6,296 bases of DNA from an uncultured Coriobacteriaceae bacterium (GTDB lineage Bacteria > Actinomycetota > Coriobacteriia > Coriobacteriales > Eggerthellaceae), in the NCBI GenBank assembly GCA_900550385.1, contig URRZ01000104.1:1-6296 (forward strand), written 5' to 3'. Below the pieces are notes generated by a model that worked only from the letters and a program-made list of their open reading frames with translations, ran no database searches and was not told where the DNA came from. This document shows positions 1-5,378 of this stretch, in pieces; the stretch's first letter is position 1; every line of letters begins with the position of its first letter. The position numbers and the translations under genes were made by a program.

Positions 1-65
<65 letters not shown>

Positions 66-132
66 GCCGCGGGGCCGACCGTCCGCTGCCGAGGCGGCTG
101 CCCGCCGGTAGGCTGCCGCTGCTGCCACGGTG

Positions 133-154
133 CCTGTCCGTTGCCTCGGACAGG
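133..154. repeat. Perfect 8-bp inverted repeat upstream of the first gene
   Basis: CCTGTCCG at 133-140 and CGGACAGG at 147-154 are exact reverse complements around the 6-nt loop TTGCCT. No T-tract follows on either side, so it is not a standard intrinsic terminator. It lies where the -35 region of the 173-178 promoter would be. An operator for a dimeric regulator, or the remains of an upstream gene's terminator, would both fit. Confidence 0.55.
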
Positions 155-169
155 GGGAGGCGCGCATCA

Positions 170-178
170 TGCTATAGT
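170..178 (+). promoter_or_regulatory. Extended -10 promoter of the zinc-ribbon/Sel1 gene
   Basis: TG-C-TATAGT is an extended -10 element (TGn then five of six matches to TATAAT). Transcription would start near 185, leaving a short leader of about 19 nt that contains the AAGGAGG site. No good -35 hexamer is seen at 17 bp, which an extended -10 can tolerate. The upstream inverted repeat at 133-154 covers the -35 zone. Confidence 0.5.
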
Positions 179-203
179 CTCGGAAAGCGAGAAGGAGGTT
201 GGC

Positions 204-1256
204 ATGATGCGATGCCCCGAATGCGGATCGAAGGAAATCGTCCGGGTCGTTTCCGGCAAGGTCGAGCTCACCGACGAGCTGAAGCGTCAGCTCGATGCGG
301 GCGAGGCGGTTTACCTGGGCGATTATCGCAGGCGGCCCGAACGGTTCCAGCCGGATTGGGAGTGCCGTAATTGCCGTTATCGGTTCTATGGATGGGAAGA
401 TCCCCTGCCCACGCCGGAAGAGCATTTCCCGCCCGAAGACCTGGCCTGGCTGAAGGGCGTGGCGGATGCGACGCCGCCCTGCGATGCCGAGCCCTCTACG
501 AAGCTTGCGGTCGCCACCTCGCGCTACAGCTTGGCGAACTGCATGCTGTCGAAGCGCTTCTGGGAGCTGGAGCGGGCTGCCAACGACAGGGATCCGATGG
601 CGCTTCTCGACCCGGACTACGTGAAGGTGCTGGTGGCGGGCTTGGAATACGGCGTCGCCTGCAAGGCGGATGCGTGCGCGCTGGAGCTGGGGCGGCTCTA
701 CCTCGACGGCGCGGGCGTGCCGCGCGACGCCGCCGAGGCGAAGCGCTGGCTCGAGGAGGCGGAGCGTTTGTGCGGGGCGAAGGCGGCCGAGGCGATCGTC
801 CTGCTGGGCCGCATCTACGAGCTCGGCCTTCTGGGCGAGCCCGATTACGGCAAGGCGTTCGCCGAGTACGCCAAGGCGGCGGGGCTGGGCGATGCGGACG
901 GCTTGTGCAGCATGGCCGACCTGGTGCTCGCCGGCCATGCGGGCGCCCCGAACAGGATGCTTGCGTTCAAGCTGTACGGCGAGAGCCGGGACAGGGCGAA
1001 GAAATGGGCGAGCGGGGTCGCCGTGCAGGGCAGGGCGGCGCTTGGGATGGCGGAGCTTCTGGGCGACCCGGAGAACGCGCCGCGCGGGATGGGGTACGAC
1101 CCCCTGGAGGCGCTTCGCCTGTTCCAGGAGGCGGAGCATTGCATAGCGCAGAGCCTCGCCGACGATTCGGGCGACAACCGCGAGGGCCTGCGACGGGCGA
1201 TCGACGGGCAGCGCCGCCTGCGCGAGGCCATCGCGGCGCGGCTGGACATCGGGTAG
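204..1256 (+). CDS. Zinc-ribbon protein with Sel1-like (TPR-type) repeats
   Basis: Predicted soluble 350-residue protein. The N-terminus carries two Cys pairs, CPEC (4-7) and CRNC (54-57), separated by a basic stretch: the pattern of a zinc ribbon. From about residue 157 there are Sel1-like repeats with the usual A..LG.LYLDG.GV.RD..EA..WLEEA signature: about 157-189, 194-229, a weaker one at 232-262, and a degenerate one at 275-312. Sel1 repeats form helical solenoids that scaffold protein-protein contacts; a zinc ribbon may bind nucleic acid or protein. I infer an adaptor role and see no catalytic motif. The start at ATG 204 follows AAGGAGG (192-198) with a 5-nt gap; the next ATG at 207 is equally possible. 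An upstream in-frame TTG at 141 lies before the promoter and is rejected. The gene appears monocistronic, closed by the terminator at 1326-1353. Exact function is unknown. Confidence 0.85.
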   Translation: MMRCPECGSKEIVRVVSGKVELTDELKRQLDAGEAVYLGDYRRRPERFQPDWECRNCRYRFYGWEDPLPTPEEHFPPEDLAWLKGVADATPPCDAEPSTKLAVATSRYSLANCMLSKRFWELERAANDRDPMALLDPDYVKVLVAGLEYGVACKADACALELGRLYLDGAGVPRDAAEAKRWLEEAERLCGAKAAEAIVLLGRIYELGLLGEPDYGKAFAEYAKAAGLGDADGLCSMADLVLAGHAGAPNRMLAFKLYGESRDRAKKWASGVAVQGRAALGMAELLGDPENAPRGMGYDPLEALRLFQEAEHCIAQSLADDSGDNREGLRRAIDGQRRLREAIAARLDIG

Positions 1257-1325
1257 GGGCGCCTGCGGGCCGTCCCTCGGGCGCTGCCGGGCCGCGACGG
1301 TCGGGCGCGCGGCGCATGGAGCGCG

Positions 1326-1353
1326 GGGCGGGCTTCGGCCCGCCCTTCCTTTT
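1326..1353 (+). terminator. Rho-independent terminator after the Sel1-repeat gene
   Basis: GGGCGGGC (1326-1333) pairs fully with GCCCGCCC (1338-1345) around the very stable TTCG tetraloop closed by C-G. It is followed by TTCCTTTT. An 8-bp all-GC stem, a UUCG loop and a U-rich tail form a textbook intrinsic terminator for the gene ending at 1256. It also insulates the promoter of the macro gene, which starts only about 10 bp downstream. Confidence 0.9.
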
Positions 1354-1362
1354 GCATGCGGT

Positions 1363-1368
1363 TACAAT
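1363..1368 (+). promoter_or_regulatory. Probable -10 element of the macro-domain gene
   Basis: TACAAT matches five of six bases of the -10 consensus and lies 33 bp before the ATG at 1402. The position 17 bp upstream falls inside the terminator stem and has no recognisable -35. A strong AAGGAGG site (1390-1396) follows in the short leader. The same hexamer with similar flanks (GCGG then TACAATG, with one extra T here) appears in front of the nitroreductase gene on the other strand. Confidence 0.45.
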
Positions 1369-1401
1369 GACGGGGAGAGCTTTCGCCTTAAGGAGGGACC
1401 C

Positions 1402-2406
1402 ATGCCGTTTCTCATCGTGCGCGACGATATAGCGCGCGTTTCCGCCGATGCCGTTGTCAACGCGGCGAACCCGGCGCTGCAGGCGGGCGGGGGCGTGTGC
1501 GGCGCCCTGTTCGCCGCGGCGGGCGCGGAGCGGATGCGGGAGGCGTGCGACGCGATCGGCGGCTGCCCCACGGGAAGCGCCGTGGTCACGCCCGGCTTCG
1601 ACCTGGATGCGAAATGGTGCATCCATGCGGTGGGCCCGGTGTGGCGCGGCGGCGGCGAAGGCGAGCGCGAGGCGCTGCGCAGCTGCTATCGTAGCGTGTT
1701 CGCGCAGGTCGAGCGGCTGGGCGCGCGCTCGGTGGCGTTCCCGCTGATATCGGCGGGCATCTTCGGATTCCCGGTCGACGAGGCGCTTTCCATCGCGCGC
1801 GAGGAGGCCGAGGCGTTCCTCGCGCATTGCGACGAGGTGGAAGCCACGCTGGTGGTGTTCGACCGCGCGGTGGTGCGGGCGGGCAGCGCTCTGTTCGACC
1901 AGGTGCGGGAATACATCGATGACGGGTACGTGGACGCGAGCCCCCATATGCGGGGCAGGCTGCAGCGGCTCGCGGAGGAGCCTTGGCTGGGGGCGGCGTC
2001 GGCGCCGATGACGATGGACGCGGCGGCGCCGCGCGAGCTGGACGAGCTGCTGGACGACCTGGACGCGTCGTTCTCCGAAACGCTGCTGGCGCTCATCGAC
2101 GAACGCGGGCTCACCGACGCGCAGGTGTACCATCGCGCGAACCTCAGCCGCCAGCTGTTCTCGAAGATCCGCGGCAACCGCGCCTACCGGCCCACCAAGG
2201 CGACCGCAGTAGCGCTAGCGGTCGCCTTGGAGCTTGATCTGGACCAGACGCAGGACCTGCTGGGGCGCGCCGGGCTGGCGCTTTCGCGCAGCAGCCGGTT
2301 CGACGTGATCGTGCGCTTCTTCTTGGAGCGGGGCATCCACGACGTCTTTCGCATGAACGAGGTGCTGTTCGCCTACGACCAGCCGCTCCTAGGCTCCCAA
2401 GGGTGA
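1402..2406 (+). CDS. Macro-domain (ADP-ribose-binding) protein with C-terminal HTH-like domain
   Basis: Predicted cytoplasmic 334-residue protein. Residues 1-160 form a macro domain: D16-AVVNAAN (16-23) for the adenine/ribose pocket, glycine-rich loop GGGVCGALF (29-37) and phosphate loop SAGIFGFP (117-124). Macro domains bind ADP-ribose or remove it or its acetyl esters. In the glycine loop of MacroD/YmdB-type enzymes (GGGGVDGAIH) an Asp and a His are seen; here they are Cys and Phe, so hydrolase activity is uncertain. Residues 215-334 resemble a Cro/XRE-like helical domain (SFSETLLALIDERGLTDAQVYHRANL, then QLFSKIR, then a helix around KATAVALAVAL) that recurs with macro domains; the DNA-binding role is inferred. 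The start at ATG 1402 follows AAGGAGGG (1390-1397) with a 4-nt gap. The vWA gene follows 172 bp downstream on the same strand. The segment for residues 266-276 contains a perfect inverted repeat (2197-2228). Confidence 0.88.
   Translation: MPFLIVRDDIARVSADAVVNAANPALQAGGGVCGALFAAAGAERMREACDAIGGCPTGSAVVTPGFDLDAKWCIHAVGPVWRGGGEGEREALRSCYRSVFAQVERLGARSVAFPLISAGIFGFPVDEALSIAREEAEAFLAHCDEVEATLVVFDRAVVRAGSALFDQVREYIDDGYVDASPHMRGRLQRLAEEPWLGAASAPMTMDAAAPRELDELLDDLDASFSETLLALIDERGLTDAQVYHRANLSRQLFSKIRGNRAYRPTKATAVALAVALELDLDQTQDLLGRAGLALSRSSRFDVIVRFFLERGIHDVFRMNEVLFAYDQPLLGSQG
2197..2228. repeat. Perfect 11-bp-arm inverted repeat inside the macro gene
   Basis: AAGGCGACCGC (2197-2207) is the exact reverse complement of GCGGTCGCCTT (2218-2228). 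The 10-nt spacer contains its own palindrome TAGCGCTA (2210-2217). It encodes K266 to L276 in the HTH-like domain. The codons in the middle, GCA, GTA and CTA (A269, V270, L272), end in A, which is uncommon in this GC-rich gene. The mRNA would form a very stable hairpin. No T-tract follows, so termination is unlikely. Confidence 0.8.
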
Positions 2407-2511
2407 TGCGCGCCCCCGTGCGCGGACGGTCGGACTGCGATGGGCTGATGCGCGCTGCGTCGCGGCGGCGGATAGGCGCCCCCCACGTGGCGGCGGATGT
2501 CCCCTGGCGGT

Positions 2512-2557
2512 TTACCTTTCGCGGGGGCGTGCGGCGTAACCTTCTAGGTGCAGGTAA
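2512..2557. promoter_or_regulatory. Possible control region of the vWA gene with repeated ACCT/AGGT half-sites
   Basis: Between the macro and vWA genes lie TTACCT (2512-2517) and AACCT (2538-2542), then the reverse forms AGGT (2546-2549) and AGGTAA (2552-2557). The outermost pair are exact reverse complements, and ACCT-TCT-AGGT (2539-2549) forms the inner pair. TTTACC (2511-2516) could act as a poor -35 with a long 20-bp gap to TAACCT (2537-2542), but I see no convincing -10. This is a tentative regulator-binding or promoter region. Confidence 0.25.
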
Positions 2558-2578
2558 GCGCCGAAGAAGGAGGTCGCC

Positions 2579-3340
2579 ATGAAGAGCAGCAAGCAGAACG
2601 CCGTAGCAAGGGTCGAGGAAGCCGTCGAGCGTGCCGAGCCGATCCCGAGCTTCGCCCCTGAATCGGAAACGGCCCTCCCGCCGAAGGAGGGCGGCCGCGC
2701 CGAGCTCGTGTTCATCCTGGATGCGAGTGGGTCGATGAACCATCTGACCGACGACACCGTCGGCGGGTTCAACTCGATGATCGAGAAGAACCGCGAGGAG
2801 CCGGGCGAGGCGACGGTCACCACCGTGCTGTTCAACCAGAAGGCTCGGATCATCCACGACAGGCTGGACATCCGCCAAGTGCCCGCGCTCACGCGCAAGG
2901 AGTACCGTTGCGGCGGCTGCACGGCGTTGCTGGACGCCGTGGGGGATGCCATCGAGCGCATCGACCTGGTGCAAAGCGTGCAGCCCGCCGGCTACAAGGC
3001 CGACAAGGTGCTGTTCGCCATCACGACGGACGGGCTGGAGAACGCCAGCCGCCGGTTCGACTACTGGCGGGTGAAGCGCCTTATCGAGCGGCATCGCGAG
3101 ATGAGTTGGGAGTTCCTGTTCGTCGGCGCGAACATCGATGCCGCCGCCGAGGCGGAGAATCTGGGCATCGCGCCCGAATGCGCCGCCGAGTACGTTCCGG
3201 ACGGCTCCGGCACCGGGGTGCTGTACGCCGCCATGTGCGATGCGGTGGCCGGCGCGCGCCGCGGCGAGCGGATCGCGCGCGGCGCGTGGCGGGCGGATCT
3301 GGAAGAGGACGTCCGCAAGCGCGGAAAGGGCGCGAAGTAG
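2579..3340 (+). CDS. vWA-domain protein with intact MIDAS metal site
   Basis: Predicted soluble protein of 253 residues, no signal peptide or membrane segment. After a charged, Pro-rich N-terminal extension (1-40), a von Willebrand factor A domain starts at ELVFILDASGSMNHL. The metal-ion-dependent adhesion site is complete: D48-x-S50-x-S52, T115 in CGGCTALLDAVG, and D151 in ITTDGLENAS. The later stretch WEFLFVGANIDAAAEAENLGI (about 177-197) and the C-terminus follow a recognisable family of small cytoplasmic bacterial vWA proteins. Such domains bind partner proteins through a divalent metal; the partner here is unknown. The start at ATG 2579 is set by the near-perfect AAGGAGGT (2567-2574). 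It lies 172 bp after the macro gene on the same strand, so co-expression is plausible; no terminator with a T-tract separates them. TerY-like stress proteins are a related possibility, but no ter genes are visible here. Confidence 0.88.
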   Translation: MKSSKQNAVARVEEAVERAEPIPSFAPESETALPPKEGGRAELVFILDASGSMNHLTDDTVGGFNSMIEKNREEPGEATVTTVLFNQKARIIHDRLDIRQVPALTRKEYRCGGCTALLDAVGDAIERIDLVQSVQPAGYKADKVLFAITTDGLENASRRFDYWRVKRLIERHREMSWEFLFVGANIDAAAEAENLGIAPECAAEYVPDGSGTGVLYAAMCDAVAGARRGERIARGAWRADLEEDVRKRGKGAK

Positions 3341-3371
3341 GCCGCTGCGCCTGCCGGATGGGGGGGCTCGC

Positions 3372-3417
3372 GCCCGCGCGGGCCGCTGCCGCTACGGGAC
3401 CAGCTTCCCGCGCGGGC
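3372..3417. repeat. Twin GC palindromes at the convergent gene junction
   Basis: CCCGCGCGGGC occurs at 3373-3383 (within the 12-bp palindrome GCCCGCGCGGGC, 3372-3383) and again at 3407-3417. The first copy lies in the 51-bp gap between the ends of the vWA gene and the membrane-protein gene; the second lies inside the last codons of the membrane-protein gene. Neither has a T-tract, so an intrinsic terminator is not clear, though hairpins here could help stop convergent transcription. Confidence 0.4.
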
Positions 3418-4414
3418 GGCGCCGCATGGTGCGGGGCGCCAGCGCGCGCATGGGCGCCTCGATGTTCACGCCCAGGATCAGCTTCGCCATCCACAGGAAG
3501 AAGATCAGCACCAGGAGCGGGATGACGCACGAGGTGACGATCATGATGGCAAGCGACTCGATGAAGTCGTTGATCATGTTCTGCGCCCCCGAGGCGACGT
3601 CGGACAGCCCGGTGGACACGGCGTCGGGGATGTCGGAAACGGCTTCGCCGATGCCGTTGAAGAACTCGAGGATGCCGCCTTCGCCTTCCTGCCCTTCCTC
3701 GGACTGCGCAGCGTCGGCGGCCTCCGCCTCCTGGGCCTCCTCGGCCATGCCTTGCGCGGAGGCGACGGTCTGGTCGATGGACTCTTGGTAGATGCCCTCG
3801 ATGTTGTCGGAGACGAGGACGCTTGCGGGAACCGTGATGACCAGCACCACGCCCAACAGGGCGAACTTTGCGGCAAGCCGCGCGAGCCCGGAGCTTGCCG
3901 GCAGCTTGCGGCGCAGCAGGATGGCGGCGATGGCAAGCAGGCAGCCTGCGGGGAACAGGATGCGGAACGCCGCGAGGCCGAAGATGGTCAGCAGGAACTT
4001 CTCCAGGTAGATGGCGGCGAGCACCACCATGAAGTCGGCGCTGAGGTCGACGAGCTTCTCGGCGATGGGCGTGCCCGCATCGCCGGGGATGGCGGACACG
4101 GCGGCCGACAGCCCGGCGGAGGACGCCGTGAGCGTGAGGACGGTGGTCTCCTTCTCGTCGAGGGAGGCGATGATGCCGCTGTAGGTTTCGGGCGACGAGA
4201 ACACGTTCGCTAGCGGGATGGCGCTGATCAGCAGCGCGACGGCGAGGACTGCCACGGCGATGGCACGCGCCATCGGGTTGTCCAGCACGCTGGGGGCGCC
4301 GTCGGGGGCGACGGTTCCGCCGGGATCGGCCGGGGCTCCTTCGGGCGCATCGTGCCGGGATGCGATGTCGGTGCGGGCGTGCGCGGACTCTTCGCGGGGA
4401 AGGCGTTCGCTCAT
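3392..4414 (-). CDS. Multi-pass membrane protein of unknown function
   Basis: Predicted 340-residue integral membrane protein, about five hydrophobic helices: roughly 48-70, 128-148, 150-168, 183-203 and 287-312. A hydrophilic N-terminus rich in Ala, Pro and Glu (1-45) precedes helix 1. The stretch 70-127, with SSPETYSGIIASLDEKE and then SAIPGDAGTPIAEKLVDLSA, lies between helices 1 and 2 and reads like a conserved family core. Between helices 4 and 5 is a very acidic, low-complexity segment (about 224-247). The C-terminus is basic (TMRRRPRGK). I recognise similar hypothetical membrane proteins from gut bacteria but know no function; no transporter or enzyme motif is visible. The start at ATG 4414 follows GAGAGG with an 8-nt gap; an in-frame ATG 16 codons upstream has no ribosome site and lies past the likely transcription start. 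It converges on the vWA gene with 51 bp between stops and lies 128 bp downstream of the nitroreductase. Confidence 0.85.
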   Translation of the reverse strand: MSERLPREESAHARTDIASRHDAPEGAPADPGGTVAPDGAPSVLDNPMARAIAVAVLAVALLISAIPLANVFSSPETYSGIIASLDEKETTVLTLTASSAGLSAAVSAIPGDAGTPIAEKLVDLSADFMVVLAAIYLEKFLLTIFGLAAFRILFPAGCLLAIAAILLRRKLPASSGLARLAAKFALLGVVLVITVPASVLVSDNIEGIYQESIDQTVASAQGMAEEAQEAEAADAAQSEEGQEGEGGILEFFNGIGEAVSDIPDAVSTGLSDVASGAQNMINDFIESLAIMIVTSCVIPLLVLIFFLWMAKLILGVNIEAPMRALAPRTMRRRPRGKLVP

Positions 4415-4469
4415 CGGGTGTTCCTCTCTGTCGGTGGGGCGCTTCGCGGGGCGGTTCCGCAACTTTCCC

Positions 4470-4475
4470 AGTATA
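4470..4475 (-). promoter_or_regulatory. Probable -10 element of the membrane-protein gene
   Basis: On the - strand this reads TATACT, five of six matches to the consensus, about 55 nt before the ATG at 4414. No convincing -35 lies at 17 bp. Upstream, over the -35 zone, sit the palindrome GGCGCGCC (4484-4491) and the short inverted repeat CGTGC-G-GCACG (4491-4501). It suggests that the gene can be transcribed separately from the nitroreductase upstream. Confidence 0.45.
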
Positions 4476-4542
4476 GCGGTGTTGGCGCGCCGTGCGGCAC
4501 GCAGCGCGCTCGTTCAAGGAGAGAAGAAGGGGCGGGATGGGA

Positions 4543-5229
4543 TCATTCCCAGCGCCAGTCGGCGCCGGCCTCGTTGGCGGCTTCCTCGAAGTTTCGCTTG
4601 ACGATGCCCAAGTCGACGGCGTCCCATGCCCCGTTCTTGGTCGCCTGCGCGCTGACGGTCCGCCCGTCGGCGCGCAGCGTGATGCGGAAGTGCTGGTTGT
4701 TCATGGCGGTGGGCGCCAGCTGCGCCGCCTCCATGGCCAGCGAGAACCATTCCGGCGCCTCGCCGCACTCGACCGTGCCGAGCTGGGCGATCGATTTGGT
4801 GCTGCGGGGCGATCCCTGCGTCTGCCCGTAGCCGACGGCGATGCCGATGCGCAGCGTCTTGCCGACGGGGACGCGCGCGTGCGACTTCTTGCGCGCGATG
4901 AACGCCACCCAGCAGGTGTTGAGCCCCATCGCCTGCGCCGCCAGCACTAGGCGCTGCCCCCAATAGCCCACTGCCTCGTCCTGCGTGCGCCCATCGGTGA
5001 CGAACGCGATGTGGGCGTCGGCGCCGCGCACGAACCCGGCGCGCGCGACGAGCTGGAACACCTCGGGATTGCCGGTGACGATCTGGATGTCCAGACCGCT
5101 TTGACGCGCGCATTCGCCGGCGATCTGCCGCAGCGCGGCGAGGGTCTCCGAGTCGATGGGCTCGTCGCGGTAGGAGCGCACCGAGTGGCGCGCGCGGATG
5201 ATGTCCATGATATGGGGCTCGTTGCTCAT
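4543..5229 (-). CDS. Nitroreductase-family (TM1586-type) FMN-dependent oxidoreductase
   Basis: Predicted cytoplasmic protein of 228 residues. The N-terminal RHSVRSYRDEPID (about 14-26) matches the FMN-phosphate-binding RRSxRxF motif of the nitroreductase fold. The middle has YWGQRLVLAAQAMGLNTCWVA (about 89-109), the family's helix plus G-x-x-T-C-W motif. Near the C-terminus EAAQLAPTAMNNQHFRI (about 187-203) corresponds to the APSAMNxQPW-type motif. Order and length resemble the putative TM-nitroreductase family (Pfam TM1586_NiRdase, named after a Thermotoga protein). Members are presumed to bind FMN and use NAD(P)H; the substrate is unknown. The start at ATG 5229 has only a weak AAGG site 8 nt upstream; an internal ATG at codon 8 has none. 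It is divergent from the methyltransferase, sharing a 149-bp control region. The membrane-protein gene lies downstream but has its own promoter-like element. The physiological role cannot be told from the sequence. Confidence 0.87.
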   Translation of the reverse strand: MSNEPHIMDIIRARHSVRSYRDEPIDSETLAALRQIAGECARQSGLDIQIVTGNPEVFQLVARAGFVRGADAHIAFVTDGRTQDEAVGYWGQRLVLAAQAMGLNTCWVAFIARKKSHARVPVGKTLRIGIAVGYGQTQGSPRSTKSIAQLGTVECGEAPEWFSLAMEAAQLAPTAMNNQHFRITLRADGRTVSAQATKNGAWDAVDLGIVKRNFEEAANEAGADWRWE

Positions 5230-5264
5230 ACGGGTCGCCTTGGGTCGAAGCTACATGATGGGGC

Positions 5265-5270
5265 ATTGTA
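5265..5270 (-). promoter_or_regulatory. Probable -10 element of the nitroreductase gene
   Basis: On the - strand this reads TACAAT within GCGG-TACAATG, five of six consensus matches, about 36 nt before the ATG at 5229. No clear -35 is visible at 17-18 bp. The flanks resemble those of the macro-gene -10 (GCGG, an extra T, then TACAATG), suggesting a shared promoter style. Confidence 0.45.
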
Positions 5271-5339
5271 CCGCGGGCGGACGCGGGCTGCGACAGGGTC
5301 GGGCGACGTTTCCGAGCTGTTCGACGCTGTGTGCAGGTG

Positions 5340-5345
5340 CATAAT
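5340..5345 (+). promoter_or_regulatory. Possible -10 element of the methyltransferase gene
   Basis: CATAAT (five of six matches) lies 33 bp before the ATG at 5379. TTCGAC at 5320-5325 is a weak -35 candidate with only a 14-bp spacer; read against TAATAG (5342-5347) the spacer is 16 bp. A GGAGG at 5369-5373 serves the ATG. With the TACAAT on the other strand this makes a divergent promoter region. Confidence 0.35.
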
Positions 5346-5378
5346 AGCGGGGAGGGATTGGCGGCATTGGAGGCTGCG

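Noticed and set aside
967..2133. Long - strand open frame opposite the Sel1 and macro genes
   Set aside because: It crosses two well-supported + strand genes and the terminator between them; its translation is low-complexity Arg/Pro/Ala, typical of antisense frames in GC-rich DNA.
2483..2490. CCACGTGG palindrome in the macro-vWA gap
   Set aside because: It is only 8 bp, has no T-tract and no second copy, so it is not distinguishable from chance.
2144..3094. - strand open frame opposite the macro and vWA genes
   Set aside because: It lies antisense to the MIDAS-containing vWA gene, has no ribosome site and shows no recognisable motif.
4484..4501. GGCGCGCC palindrome and CGTGC-G-GCACG repeat upstream of the membrane-protein gene
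   Set aside because: Short GC-only palindromes are expected by chance at this base composition; noted only as sitting near the promoter.
3081..4517. Long - strand open frame overlapping the membrane-protein and vWA genes
   Set aside because: The translation is Arg/His/Pro-rich without any domain, and it is a frame-shifted shadow of the membrane-protein gene.
4536..4560. Possible terminator just after the nitroreductase (GGGA/TCCC pairing near the stop codon, then a pyrimidine-rich stretch on the - strand)
   Set aside because: The stem is only 4 bp and the downstream stretch is C-rich and not a true T-tract.
4492..4950. + strand open frame opposite the nitroreductase
   Set aside because: The nitroreductase motifs on the other strand are intact. 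An AAGGAG at 4515-4520 looks like a ribosome site but the protein read from it has no recognisable feature.
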